This document shows positions 6,556-14,036 of a stretch of DNA of 28,365 nucleotides, piece after piece; the first letter of the stretch is position 1; each line of letters starts with the position of its first letter. The stretch lies in the IMG/VR virus record IMGVR_UViG_3300032342_000049, positions 1 through 28,365 of that record. One strand, written 5' to 3'. The DNA comes from a virus. The notes below the pieces were generated by a model that ran no database searches, was not told the DNA's origin, and was given only the letters and a program-made list of their open reading frames with translations. The position numbers and the translations under genes were made by a program.

Positions 6556-7095
6556 ATGAGTGAAATAAAAGGTAAAATTTTAGCAAAGAAAGGTGATAAT
6601 AAAGCATTTAAACTTGATGATTCTAATTGGTATAATCTTAATGATAATGTTATACCTTATTTAGAAAAAATGAATAAGGGCGATGAGGTTGTAGTTACTT
6701 TTGAAAAGAAAGGTGTATCTCGCTATGTATCAAAATTATCAGTAGCTGGAGCAATAGAAACATCAAAAACAGAAACAACTTCTACTACAGGATTTGCATG
6801 TGAAGTATGTGGTAAAGAACTTAAAGATGGAAAGTTTAAGAAATGTTTTATGTGCAATAAAACTAAAGCAGTAAAAACAGAAGACCCAAAAAGCAATCCA
6901 GCAGAACCAGAAAAACAAGAAAAACCTTATATTCCTTATAACAATCCTGAAAAGGTAGAATCAATAAAAAGAGGTAATGCTCTAAATGCAGCAGCAGCAG
7001 TTGCAAGTGGTCAGCAATTTGCAGACCCAGAAGTAGCAAAGCAATTTACATTATTACTAGCAGAAGATTTTTTAACTTGGTTAAAAGCAGAATAA
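6556..7095 (+). CDS. zinc-ribbon protein with possible OB-fold N-terminus, 179 aa
   Basis: The N-terminal 60 residues have the beta-rich rhythm of a small OB fold (GKILAKKGDNKAFKLDD, NWYNLNDNV, KGDEVVVTFEKKG). C82, C85, C97 and C100 form a CxxC-x11-CxxC zinc ribbon. A Pro/Lys/Glu-rich linker follows, and the last 45 residues (about 135-179) are helical with an Ala-rich stretch. Phages often encode similar OB-plus-ribbon proteins beside their primase-helicase, where they may bind single-stranded DNA, so an SSB-like role is a reasonable hypothesis. This is the last gene before the first real intergenic gap. RBS AAAGGAGGAATAAAATG is strong. Confidence 0.65.
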   Translation: MSEIKGKILAKKGDNKAFKLDDSNWYNLNDNVIPYLEKMNKGDEVVVTFEKKGVSRYVSKLSVAGAIETSKTETTSTTGFACEVCGKELKDGKFKKCFMCNKTKAVKTEDPKSNPAEPEKQEKPYIPYNNPEKVESIKRGNALNAAAAVASGQQFADPEVAKQFTLLLAEDFLTWLKAE

Positions 7096-7117
7096 TCGTT
7101 ACAATATATGATATACT
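7094..7117 (+). promoter_or_regulatory. promoter-like element, copy 1 (TGnTATACT core)
   Basis: A 24-base element that reads AATCGTTACA, then ATATATG, then ATATACT. It matches the copy at 22181-22204 at 22 of 24 positions. The 3' part contains an extended -10 (TG-A-TATACT at 7109-7117), and a perfect TATAAT also overlaps at 7117-7122. No ordinary -35 hexamer is at the expected place; instead the conserved AATCGTTACA block sits just upstream, as expected for a phage activator or an alternative sigma factor. It occupies one of only two gaps in the window and lies 15 bases before the primase-helicase ATG. Confidence 0.65.
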
Positions 7118-7132
7118 ATAATAGGAGAAATA

Positions 7133-8980
7133 ATGATAACAACTGAGCAATTATTTAGTTATCTTGAACAAAAGATACCAACATTTGTAAAGACAAGGAA
7201 GGCAAAGACAGGTGAATTGCTTTTTACTTGTCCTAACATCGCCAATCACAAATTTAAATCTTCTCCTTCTGCGACATTTATTCCAGGTACTACGAAGATT
7301 TCATGTCTTATTTGTAGTTGGAAAGGTACAATGTATGATGCTATTCGTATATTAGAAGAAGATAAACATAATAGAACGGATGCAGAAATTACAGATTACT
7401 TAATCGGTCTTTTACATTTGGATATGTATAAAGAATTAGAAGAATATCAAAAGTATGGATTTGCTATAATTCCTCTACTTCAAAATTCCAAAGCAGCGTT
7501 TGAAAAAGGCTGGACAGAATCTCAACATCGAGATAAGGTACAATGGATTAAATGGTTAAATAATAATTTAAATATTGGTATCAGAACTGGAGAAGTTAAT
7601 GGGATTACTGTTATAGATGCAGATTTTAAAGTAGTTCCAGTTGGTTTTGAAGAAATCTACAATGAATTAATTGCATTAGGAACATTAATGCAGGATACTC
7701 CTCATGGAAGACATTTTATTATTAAATATGATAAAGATATTCAACAAACTACTAAAATTGGAGGAGTACATTTAGATATTAGGAATGATGGTGGACAGAT
7801 TGTGGCTGCACCATCTCAAGTTGATGCCAATTCTTATAAATGGCAGAATTTAGGAGTAGAAATAAAAACAATTACTCCAGAATTAAAAATTAAATTATTA
7901 GAATTAATGAAAAAAGATAATACTAACTCTATTGAAGTTCCCGAAAAAGGAAAAGTAACCGAACTTCCCAAATTAAAAAATAATAATTTAGACGGATGTT
8001 GTAATGATACTTTTGTATCTATTGGAGGAATGTTAATAAAACAATTAACTCCAGAACATACAGAATTTGTTTTAAATATATTGAATAAACATCTTTTAGA
8101 AAGTCCAATGCCATCAAGTGCAATAAAGAGTATGTTAAATTCTTTAGCAGATTATAAAGGAGATGACGAAGGAACCTACGAACAGATTATTTACAATTAT
8201 ATGAAATTAATGCAAGCAGATGTTACTCCTAGAGATGTAATAGAAAATACAAAATTACCAAGAGCTATTGTTGATAAGTATCTTTCAAAATTTGTAAAAG
8301 ACGGTAAGGCAAGTAGATTAGGTAGAGGTAGATATCAATATAAGGAAAAGATAGAATGGTTAGATACTGCTCCAGAATTAGTAGAAGAATATAAATATAA
8401 AATACCTTTCTTCAACGATGTTGCTATTTTTCAGGATAAAGATGTTCTTTTATTAGGTGCAAAAACAAACGATGGTAAAACTACAATAGCATTAAATATG
8501 CTCAAAGAAATGATAGCACAAGGAATAAAACCCTATTACATTTATTCAGAAGCTGGTTCTCGTTTTCAAAAAACTAGCCAACTAATAGGTATTACAGGAA
8601 AGTATTATCATACTTATCATGAAAATCCGTTAGCTATTGAGTTGGAATATAATGCATTTAGTATTATAGATTGGTTACATTTGGAACATAAAGAGAATAC
8701 AGATACTACATTAAAACATTTAAATGATGAGTTACAAAGAAAAGGTGGTATTTTAGTTATTTTCACACAGTTAAAAACTACATCTGAATGGTTTGCTCCT
8801 AATTTGATAGACCATTATCCTACATTTGCAGCTAAATTAATGCAGACCAATGATAGCAAAACAGAAAGCCAATGGGATATTCAAAAAATCAAAGAGCCAA
8901 GAGGTAATTTCTGTACTTACATTCTTCCATGTGAATATAATCAAGAAACTCGTATATTTAAGAAAAAGGATATCATATAA
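7133..8980 (+). CDS. primase-helicase (CHC2-type zinc finger, PrimPol and RecA-like domains)
   Basis: 615 residues. A zinc module comes first (C33, H39, C58, C61, in TCPN...CLIC). A bifunctional primase-polymerase domain follows: GIRTGEVNG, then ITVIDAD with catalytic D162/D164, then TPHGRHF (189-195) and HLDIR...GGQIVAAPS (213-228). About 355-405 looks like a winged helix (DVTPRDVIENTKLP...LGRGRYQY). The C-terminal half is a RecA-type ATPase: LLGAKTNDGKTT (441-451) is Walker A and FSIIDWLHL fits Walker B. It should make primers and unwind DNA at the fork. It is the first gene after the promoter-like element, RBS TAGGAGAAATAATG. The ATPase is closer to RadA/DnaB-type than to AAA, on my reading. 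Confidence 0.85.
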   Translation: MITTEQLFSYLEQKIPTFVKTRKAKTGELLFTCPNIANHKFKSSPSATFIPGTTKISCLICSWKGTMYDAIRILEEDKHNRTDAEITDYLIGLLHLDMYKELEEYQKYGFAIIPLLQNSKAAFEKGWTESQHRDKVQWIKWLNNNLNIGIRTGEVNGITVIDADFKVVPVGFEEIYNELIALGTLMQDTPHGRHFIIKYDKDIQQTTKIGGVHLDIRNDGGQIVAAPSQVDANSYKWQNLGVEIKTITPELKIKLLELMKKDNTNSIEVPEKGKVTELPKLKNNNLDGCCNDTFVSIGGMLIKQLTPEHTEFVLNILNKHLLESPMPSSAIKSMLNSLADYKGDDEGTYEQIIYNYMKLMQADVTPRDVIENTKLPRAIVDKYLSKFVKDGKASRLGRGRYQYKEKIEWLDTAPELVEEYKYKIPFFNDVAIFQDKDVLLLGAKTNDGKTTIALNMLKEMIAQGIKPYYIYSEAGSRFQKTSQLIGITGKYYHTYHENPLAIELEYNAFSIIDWLHLEHKENTDTTLKHLNDELQRKGGILVIFTQLKTTSEWFAPNLIDHYPTFAAKLMQTNDSKTESQWDIQKIKEPRGNFCTYILPCEYNQETRIFKKKDII

Positions 8981-9216
8981 TGTCTTTAATTAAAAGTATT
9001 CAGAAACTTAATGAATTATATCATATCTTTAGAAAATCTTACGATTCTTTAATAAAAATTGTAAGAAATCACTCCACTATAAAACAGAAATTAATTTTAT
9101 CAGAGCAATTTTTAAATCAAGCTTATATGCTTATTAAAAATGAATTAGAAACAACTGAACAAAAGAGAGAGTTTAACAAGATTATAAAGGGGATAAAAAA
9201 TGATAAAAATAAATAG
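8980..9216 (+). CDS. hypothetical helical protein, 78 aa
   Basis: Overlaps the primase-helicase stop by one base (TAATG). The product is basic and helical, with amphipathic helices at about 2-28, 32-55 and 58-75, and no Cys pair, membrane segment or catalytic motif. By position it may be an accessory to the primase-helicase, but no loader-like motif is visible. The stop lies inside the start of the next gene. Confidence 0.65.
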   Translation: MSLIKSIQKLNELYHIFRKSYDSLIKIVRNHSTIKQKLILSEQFLNQAYMLIKNELETTEQKREFNKIIKGIKNDKNK

Positions 9217-9397
9217 CTTAATAGAGACAAATTTATTGGCATTAAATTTTAATCAAGTAGGTTCCTTTTTTGAAGAAATTGGAGGTTTTACAGATGATAA
9301 AACCGAATTTATTATTTATTATAAAGATGGCGGAATTTATTTAGCTCATATTTCAGAATTTGAACAAAAAGGTTTGTTAATTAGATTAAAAAAATAA
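9200..9397 (+). CDS. hypothetical protein, 65 aa
   Basis: Starts 17 bases before the end of the previous gene, with AAAGGGGATAAAAAATG as the binding site. The product has a short helix, then three apparent beta strands (TEFIIYYKDGG, IYLAHISEFE, LLIRLKK). No Cys, no membrane segment. The compact alpha-beta layout resembles small phage inhibitors or DNA-binding accessory proteins, but nothing diagnostic is present. Confidence 0.6.
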   Translation: MIKINSLIETNLLALNFNQVGSFFEEIGGFTDDKTEFIIYYKDGGIYLAHISEFEQKGLLIRLKK

Positions 9398-9679
9398 ATG
9401 AAAAGAATAATTATAGTATTATATTTAATATTATTTACGAGTACATGTTACGCAGGTACATTTAATGAGTATATTAATTCTACACCTAAAATTAAACAAA
9501 ATAATGAAGAAATAAAAAGAGAATGGAAAGAAACTGTAGGAATAGATATTTGGGAACCTTATTATAGAGTAGATAAATTTATTGCTAGAAAGACTGCTTT
9601 AAGAATTTGGAAGTTAAGGGGCAGATTAACAATAGAAGGAAAAAAGAAGTATAATTATACTTTTAGATATAATTTTTAA
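9398..9679 (+). CDS. small exported protein, 93 aa
   Basis: The N-terminus is a clear signal peptide: MKR, a hydrophobic core (about 4-14), then TSTCYA with a likely cleavage after A19 (CYA|GTF). The mature part of about 74 residues is basic and aromatic (KETVGIDIWEPYYRVD, RIWKLRGRL). A Cys at residue 17 raises a lipoprotein alternative, but the sequence after it (YAG) fits ordinary signal peptidase cleavage better. The product is likely periplasmic or secreted; no family recognised. It is one of two exported small proteins in the window. Confidence 0.65.
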   Translation: MKRIIIVLYLILFTSTCYAGTFNEYINSTPKIKQNNEEIKREWKETVGIDIWEPYYRVDKFIARKTALRIWKLRGRLTIEGKKKYNYTFRYNF

Positions 9680-9680
9680 A

Positions 9681-9827
9681 ATGATAAAAGAAGAACTTTG
9701 TAGTTGTAATAATCCTCAAGTATATTATGATAAATGTTTAAAATGTTCTAAACATGTTTCTTGGGAGACATGGATAACTTACTGGGAGCATAAAGTTAAA
9801 GATGAAAACCAAAAGAGAAATAGGTAA
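9681..9827 (+). CDS. 48-residue Cys-rich protein
   Basis: Begins one base after the previous stop and overlaps the nuclease gene by 26 bases. CSC at residues 7-9 and CLKC at 19-22 form a possible zinc knuckle, followed by a Trp-rich helix (SWETWITYWEHK). No strong Shine-Dalgarno is seen, so translation may be coupled to the previous gene. It may be a partner of the downstream nuclease, by position only. Confidence 0.5.
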   Translation: MIKEELCSCNNPQVYYDKCLKCSKHVSWETWITYWEHKVKDENQKRNR

Positions 9828-10155
9828 AAAATTAGAGTATGTAGTAGCTCAGATATTACAAGAAGCATTTAATGATACTACTATTAGACCTTCCAAAGCT
9901 TCTGGTGCGTCCACCGAATTAGGTGATATTAGAAATTCCTTTCTTTTAGTCGAATGTAAAAAAAGAAATACAGAATCAGTAACTATAAATAATAAGGTTT
10001 GGAATCATCTTATTGCCCAACTTCCCATTAATTCCAAAAGAGTACCTCTGTTAGTATTAGAAAATCAAGATAATAAAAGATGGGCAGTTATGGATTTAGA
10101 AGATTTAAAAAGATTACTAGCAAGAAGTTATAATGCTACAGGAGAAATACAATAA
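9802..10155 (+). CDS. PDDEXK-type nuclease, likely Holliday-junction resolvase
   Basis: 117 residues of the restriction-endonuclease fold. An early Glu (E12 in GKKLEYVV), then ELGDIRNSFLLVECKKR gives D42 and the ExK pair E51/K53, the canonical D-(x8)-ExK signature. SKASGASTELGD and VLENQDNKRWAVM look like beta strands flanking the active site. The small size fits Hjc-like resolvases or VRR-type nucleases. It would cut branched DNA before packaging or repair. It lies between the primase-helicase and UvsX, and a second, RuvC-like nuclease exists at 19618-20190, so the two may share or divide this job. Confidence 0.75.
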   Translation: MKTKREIGKKLEYVVAQILQEAFNDTTIRPSKASGASTELGDIRNSFLLVECKKRNTESVTINNKVWNHLIAQLPINSKRVPLLVLENQDNKRWAVMDLEDLKRLLARSYNATGEIQ

Positions 10156-10167
10156 AGGAGAATTATA

Positions 10168-10266
10168 ATGGATTATTGTCTTTATGATTTTTGTGATTAC
10201 GAATGTCAAGAATGTGAAGATATGTTATTTGATTTAGTAGAAGAACGTTTACAAACAGGATTATAA
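10168..10266 (+). CDS. 32-residue Cys-rich microprotein
   Basis: Starts MDYCLYDFCDYECQECEDM with Cys at 4, 9, 13 and 16, a compact metal-binding pattern, followed by an acidic helix. RBS AAAGGAGAATTATAATG is strong and the ATG opens with the same ATGGATTATTGT string as the microprotein at 10503, so the two may be related. Overlaps the next gene by one base. Role unknown. Confidence 0.6.
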   Translation: MDYCLYDFCDYECQECEDMLFDLVEERLQTGL

Positions 10267-10502
10267 TGAGAACTATCACCATAAGAACTCCAATTTGGAA
10301 ATATAAAGCAATCGGTATAAGAAAAGATAAAGTTACCGATGATTTTCAAATTAAAATTTCTTATAAAACAAAAGACGGAAACTTACTTTATCCAGATACA
10401 TATTTTATGACAAAAGAAGAAATTCAAAGTTTTCCATTACAATTTATGGGAAAGATGTTTGTTTATGTGATTCCAATTGATAAATTAAAAAGGAGAGAAT
10501 AA
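10266..10502 (+). CDS. conserved-looking phage protein, 78 aa
   Basis: Starts MRTITIRTPIWKYKAIGI and shows a beta-rich pattern ending in an FPLQFMGKMFVYVIPIDKL segment. The order 'two strands, Tyr-Pro-Asp-x-Tyr-Phe-Met, Lys-Glu-Glu-Ile' recalls short conserved proteins of unknown function in Firmicutes and other phages, from memory only. No Cys or membrane segment. Coupled by a one-base overlap to the upstream microprotein. Possibly part of the recombination block that begins downstream. Confidence 0.65.
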   Translation: MRTITIRTPIWKYKAIGIRKDKVTDDFQIKISYKTKDGNLLYPDTYFMTKEEIQSFPLQFMGKMFVYVIPIDKLKRRE

Positions 10503-10622
10503 ATGGATTATTGTGGAAGTTGTGATATTGCTTATGAAGGTAGAAATTGTCCTTTATGTGAAGCAATAGAGGAAATAGAAGAACTGAAAAAAGAAATTGA
10601 AAGAATAAATAATTTAGAATAG
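10503..10622 (+). CDS. 39-residue zinc-ribbon microprotein
   Basis: The start MDYCGSC and the later CPLC (residues 16-19) make a CxxC-x8-CxxC ribbon, followed by an acidic-basic coiled segment (EAIEEIEELKKEIERINNLE). RBS AAAAAGGAGAGAATAAATG. The first four codons match those of the microprotein at 10168. This could be a small adaptor or a metal-binding accessory of UvsX, which starts 8 bases later; position is the only evidence. Confidence 0.6.
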   Translation: MDYCGSCDIAYEGRNCPLCEAIEEIEELKKEIERINNLE

Positions 10623-10630
10623 GAGTAAAC

Positions 10631-11593
10631 ATGGGAAGAACTAAAGGTGGAAAGAATAAAAAATTAGTTCCTTTATCAGAAGAACTTACTAACTTAGTAG
10701 AAAAAAATAATAATCAAATCTCTCAAGAAAGACGTGATAAATTAAATGCTACATTAAGAGAGATTAATAAAATTACTCCCGATTCAGTTAAGTATGCTAA
10801 TACTATTGAAGTTAAGGAAAGACAATCTTTTGGATATAAATGTTTAGATAAATTAACAGGTGGTGGAATAATAAGAGGTAATTTTACGACTATTTGGGGG
10901 TCAAAAGCATGTGGAAAAAGTACAATTGCTTATAAAATGATTGCAACAGCCCAAAAAGAAGGTAAAATAGCAACTTATTTGGATATTGAAAGGTCTTATG
11001 ACCCCCTATGGGCTGCAAAATTTGGAGTAAATGTAAATGATTTAGTTATTGTGAATATAGAAACAGCAGAACAAGCATTAGATACAATTATAAAATTATG
11101 CCGAGAGGATGTTATTGATTTGATTGTTTTGGATAGTATTCAAGGTCTTACACCGAAACAAGAAAACTATGCTGGTAAAGGAGAAAAAGAAAGGTCTGTG
11201 GAAGACGATAGTATGGCATTACTTGCCCGTAAACTTTCACAATTTTTTAGAATGGCTGCTGCTCCAGTTTCTAAGGCTAAATGTGCAATATTATTGATTG
11301 GGCAAGCACGAATGGATTTATCATCATTTATTAAGTTAGAAACCTTATCAGGAGGTCATGCTTTGTTACACAATAGTAGGTTAATTTTAAGACTTCGTAG
11401 AGGGCAAAAAACCGATGCACCAATGGAAAAAAGACCCAATGGTAAATTAACAGAAAAGGGAAAAGAAGAAATGGAAAATGTTCCCATTGGATTTGATTTA
11501 GTTATAACTGTTCAGAAAAGTCAAATCTGGGGGTGTGTCGAAGGGGATAGTGTTCACGTTCCTTTTTATTCAGAGGATGGAATTCATGAGTAA
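10631..11593 (+). CDS. uvsX: RecA/UvsX-type recombinase
   Basis: 320 residues. After a basic N-terminus (MGRTKGGKNKK) the ATPase core shows Walker A GSKACGKST (90-98), Walker B LIVLDSI (164-170) and a QAR-containing strand (IGQARMDLSS), with a SGGHALLHNSR loop typical of phage recombinases. It should polymerise on single-stranded DNA and drive strand exchange for recombination-dependent replication. It is shorter than T4 UvsX (391 aa), as in many phage RecA homologues. RBS AGGAGTAAACATG. The last 8 bases overlap the HNH gene, a typical insertion point for homing endonucleases. Confidence 0.87.
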   Translation: MGRTKGGKNKKLVPLSEELTNLVEKNNNQISQERRDKLNATLREINKITPDSVKYANTIEVKERQSFGYKCLDKLTGGGIIRGNFTTIWGSKACGKSTIAYKMIATAQKEGKIATYLDIERSYDPLWAAKFGVNVNDLVIVNIETAEQALDTIIKLCREDVIDLIVLDSIQGLTPKQENYAGKGEKERSVEDDSMALLARKLSQFFRMAAAPVSKAKCAILLIGQARMDLSSFIKLETLSGGHALLHNSRLILRLRRGQKTDAPMEKRPNGKLTEKGKEEMENVPIGFDLVITVQKSQIWGCVEGDSVHVPFYSEDGIHE

Positions 11594-12104
11594 ATGTATT
11601 AATTGTGGTAAAAAATTAAGTAATTATCGAGCAAAAAGGTGTAAACCTTGTGCTGGAAAATATTATATTAAAATGCATCCAGAATTAAAAAAGAAAATAA
11701 AATATTGCTCTGAATGTAAAAAAGAATTAAAAGGACATGGAAATCCAAAATTATGTCATTCATGTAATTCTAAAATTACATCCAAAAAGGATGGATTTTT
11801 TATTCAGAAACATTATTGTGAATGTGGAGACGAAATTACAGGACATTCAAGAAATTCAAAATATTGTCAAAAATGTAAAGGTAAAGTAAGTGGAGAGAAA
11901 ATTAAAACAACATTATGTAAGCATCACATTGATACTCACCATTATAATGAACAAGAAGATAATATTATTTATTTAAGCCGAGGAGCACATAGTAAAGCTC
12001 ATGGAAGTTTAAATAAATTAATTGCTGAATTATTAGAAAGAAGAATAATACGATTTGACAGAAATGAATGTATTTATAAAATGCGGAGAATCGATGACCG
12101 ATAA
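11586..12104 (+). CDS. HNH homing endonuclease (zinc-ribbon type)
   Basis: 172 residues from the ATG at 11586; an in-frame ATG at 11535 lies within uvsX and lacks a site, whereas AGAGGA precedes 11586. Several Cys pairs occur (CINC, CKPC, CSEC, CHSC, CECG, CQKC), then CKHHIDTHHYNEQEDNI as the HNH core (HH at the start, N in DNI) and KAHG as the last His. The tail SLNKLIAELLERRIIRFD is a feature I associate with phage homing HNH proteins. It would nick or cut uvsX-related DNA to spread itself. The start is inside the uvsX stop (ATGAGTAA), and its stop overlaps the next ORF. Confidence 0.8.
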   Translation: MSKCINCGKKLSNYRAKRCKPCAGKYYIKMHPELKKKIKYCSECKKELKGHGNPKLCHSCNSKITSKKDGFFIQKHYCECGDEITGHSRNSKYCQKCKGKVSGEKIKTTLCKHHIDTHHYNEQEDNIIYLSRGAHSKAHGSLNKLIAELLERRIIRFDRNECIYKMRRIDDR

Positions 12105-12243
12105 GTTCACTTTAGATAAATGTTCAGTATGCGGTGAACATAAGGCATTAATGAACAATGTATGTGCCGAGTGTGCTGCGAAGAATGATTTACCTGATTT
12201 TATGAAAGATATATTTGGAGGATTTAAAAATGAAAAAATATAA
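12094..12243 (+). CDS. 49-residue zinc-ribbon protein
   Basis: I choose the ATG at 12094 (GCGGAGAATCGATG, good site); an earlier in-frame ATG at 12055 lies within the HNH gene. CSVC and CAEC (residues 10-13 and 23-26) form a treble-clef-like ribbon, and the C-terminus is a helix with FMKDIFGGF. Overlaps the HNH stop by 11 bases. Small ribbon proteins in this window are numerous; the specific role cannot be read. It may have been the original neighbour of uvsX before HNH entry, by inference. Confidence 0.65.
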   Translation: MTDKFTLDKCSVCGEHKALMNNVCAECAAKNDLPDFMKDIFGGFKNEKI

Positions 12244-12292
12244 AAGAACTTTATTAGATGAGATAAGATATTTTAACCATCTCTGGGATTAA
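12230..12292 (+). CDS. possible 20-residue peptide
   Basis: MKKYKRTLLDEIRYFNHLWD, preceded by GGAGGATTTAAAA, a strong site. It overlaps the previous gene by 14 bases and fills the space up to the receiver-like gene. Such a short basic-aromatic peptide is plausible in this phage, but length gives little support. Unknown. Confidence 0.4.
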   Translation: MKKYKRTLLDEIRYFNHLWD

Positions 12293-12294
12293 AA

Positions 12295-12666
12295 ATGCGT
12301 ATATTAGTATTAGAGGATAATCTAGAACGAATTGAATTCTTTAAAAGAGTATACAAGAATCATGAATTGTATATTACTCATGATATTAACGAAGCTTATC
12401 ACATTGTAGAAAATAAAGAATTAGATATTATGTTTTTAGACCACGATTTAGACCCTGATAATTTTAAAGCTATAAAAGAAGGTAAAACAGGGTATGATTT
12501 TTGTAAATCTTTAGTAGAAGGAAGATTACAAAAACATTCAATCATCTACGTTCATTCAATGAATCCCATCGGAGGTCAAGCAATGGTAAATTTATTAAAA
12601 GATAATGGTTATGAGGCACTGTGGGTGCCTTATCATTTATTAAAATTGGAGGATAGAGATGGATAA
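12295..12666 (+). CDS. receiver-like (cREC-type) protein, 123 aa
   Basis: The fold looks like a response-regulator receiver: MRILVLEDN (E7, D8), FLDHDL with D49 and D51 on the phospho-acceptor-type strand, and IIYVHSMNPIGG (83-94) in the place of the T/S switch strand. It lacks the usual KP lysine motif and any DNA-binding domain. The LDHDL and VHSMN blocks match, as I recall, a receiver-like family described as cyclic-phosphate-processing (cREC) in RNA repair and conflict systems. Its function is not established and this is family-level memory. It overlaps the next gene by 8 bases, and no sensor kinase is nearby. Confidence 0.6.
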   Translation: MRILVLEDNLERIEFFKRVYKNHELYITHDINEAYHIVENKELDIMFLDHDLDPDNFKAIKEGKTGYDFCKSLVEGRLQKHSIIYVHSMNPIGGQAMVNLLKDNGYEALWVPYHLLKLEDRDG

Positions 12667-13369
12667 AGATAAATTAATTCAAAAGTATAGAAATATGGTG
12701 CAATATAAAAATCTTTCTGATGAAGAATTAGAACAATTAGTTCAGAAGAAGATTGATGAAGAAGGATTATTAACAGCTTTTGTTGGATTAAGCGATACAG
12801 AAAAACAAAAAGCTATCCAACTTTATGACCAGTATGTTTCTGAACATTCATTCGAATCATTAGCCGAAAAAAGTACATTAATTAATTTAGTCTATCTAGA
12901 GATGTTAAATGATAGAGTTAAATTGTATATTGAAAAAGAAGGCAAAGATAAACAGGGAGCCATTCCTTTAAGAATGACTGAACAACTTGTTTTTAATAAT
13001 ACACAAATAATGCAATTTAAAGAAAAGTTAGGCATGATGAGAGATGCAGACTCTGAAAATGCTTTAGAATTAATGAATGAATTAAAAGAAAAAGCTCTTA
13101 CCTATTACAATGAACATGCTGGTTGTACAACGATTCGTTGTCCGTATTGTCAACAACTTTTTAATTTATTAATGGATGTAAGTAATCTAACACCAGAAAA
13201 ATGTTCATTTTTTAGGGGTACGATGTTATATAATTTACCATTACTCAATCTTTATCATAATAAAAAAATAACTAAAGAAGAAGTTGCTAATGTATTAGGA
13301 ACTCACATAAATTATGTGGATTTTATTTATAATAATCTTTATCTTAAAGAATTAAATAGCAATGAATAA
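12659..13369 (+). CDS. unknown protein in the usual terminase-small position, 236 aa
   Basis: Good site (TTGGAGGATAGAGATG). Mostly helical with an acidic first half and a CPYC-type pair (residues about 160-163, in TIRCPYCQQLF) plus a further Cys at about 182, so a zinc finger is possible. The last third (KITKEEVANVLGTHINYVDFIY) reads like a helix-turn-helix. It is upstream of TerL with an HNH gene between them. Terminase small subunits often combine a DNA-binding HTH with a helical oligomerisation region, so this is a candidate, but I see no sequence proof and call it unknown. Confidence 0.6.
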   Translation: MDKDKLIQKYRNMVQYKNLSDEELEQLVQKKIDEEGLLTAFVGLSDTEKQKAIQLYDQYVSEHSFESLAEKSTLINLVYLEMLNDRVKLYIEKEGKDKQGAIPLRMTEQLVFNNTQIMQFKEKLGMMRDADSENALELMNELKEKALTYYNEHAGCTTIRCPYCQQLFNLLMDVSNLTPEKCSFFRGTMLYNLPLLNLYHNKKITKEEVANVLGTHINYVDFIYNNLYLKELNSNE

Positions 13370-14036
13370 ATGCATAGATTGTAAAAAAGAATTATCAAAA
13401 GATAGTAACAGTAAAGCAAGGTGTAGAAAATGTCATTTCCAATATTTACATGATAATCCCCAAAGTTGTGCAAATTTTAAACATGGGAGAGCAATAAAAA
13501 AATATTTTAATTGTATAGATTGTGGTATAAAATTAAGTAGCAACCCTTTTGCAAAAAGATGTCATATTTGTGCTACAAAACATTTGCATAAAATTGGATT
13601 AATAAATTGTAAAGGAGAAAAAAATTCGAATTGGAACGGTGGAAAACCAAAATGTATCGATTGTGGTAAAAGAACAAAAGATTATAATAAAAAACGATGT
13701 TGGGAATGTTATATAAAGTGGACTCAAATACCAAAGAATAATGCTATGTATGGAATTCATAGGTTTGGTAAAAAAGCTCCTGGTTATATACATGGAATGG
13801 CATATTTACCATATCCCTTAGAATGGTGGAAAATAAGAATTGAAATTAGAAATAAATTCAATCATAAATGTATTATATGTAATAAAAAAGCCAAACATGT
13901 CCATCACATAGATTATAATAAAAAGAATTGTAAAGAAGATAACTTAATTTTATTATGTTTAAAACATCATGTACGAACAAATGGTAATCGTGATTATTGG
14001 TATGCTTATTTTAAATATTTAATGGAGAATAGATAA
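13362..14036 (+). CDS. HNH homing endonuclease
   Basis: 224 residues. Four Cys-pair ribbons (CIDC, CRKC, CIDCG, CHIC and later CIDCGK, CWEC) lead to the HNH core: CIICNKKAKHVHHIDYNKKNC, then NLILLCLKHH (C at the second knuckle, HH, N, then H). The C-terminus RDYWYAYFKYL is shared in style with the HNH in the frame at 21320. It sits between the candidate small subunit and TerL. The start ATG lies in the last codons of the upstream gene (ATGAATAA), and its stop overlaps TerL by one base. A mobile element by family, expected to target a neighbouring conserved sequence. Confidence 0.85.
   Translation: MNKCIDCKKELSKDSNSKARCRKCHFQYLHDNPQSCANFKHGRAIKKYFNCIDCGIKLSSNPFAKRCHICATKHLHKIGLINCKGEKNSNWNGGKPKCIDCGKRTKDYNKKRCWECYIKWTQIPKNNAMYGIHRFGKKAPGYIHGMAYLPYPLEWWKIRIEIRNKFNHKCIICNKKAKHVHHIDYNKKNCKEDNLILLCLKHHVRTNGNRDYWYAYFKYLMENR

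Noticed and set aside
11535-11585. Longer start for the uvsX-adjacent HNH at 11535
   Set aside because: It lies within the uvsX coding end; the ATG at 11586 has AGAGGA in good spacing and begins at the Cys ribbon.
12055-12093. Longer start at 12055 for the zinc-ribbon ORF
   Set aside because: Those residues lie inside the HNH gene; 12094 has a GGAG site.
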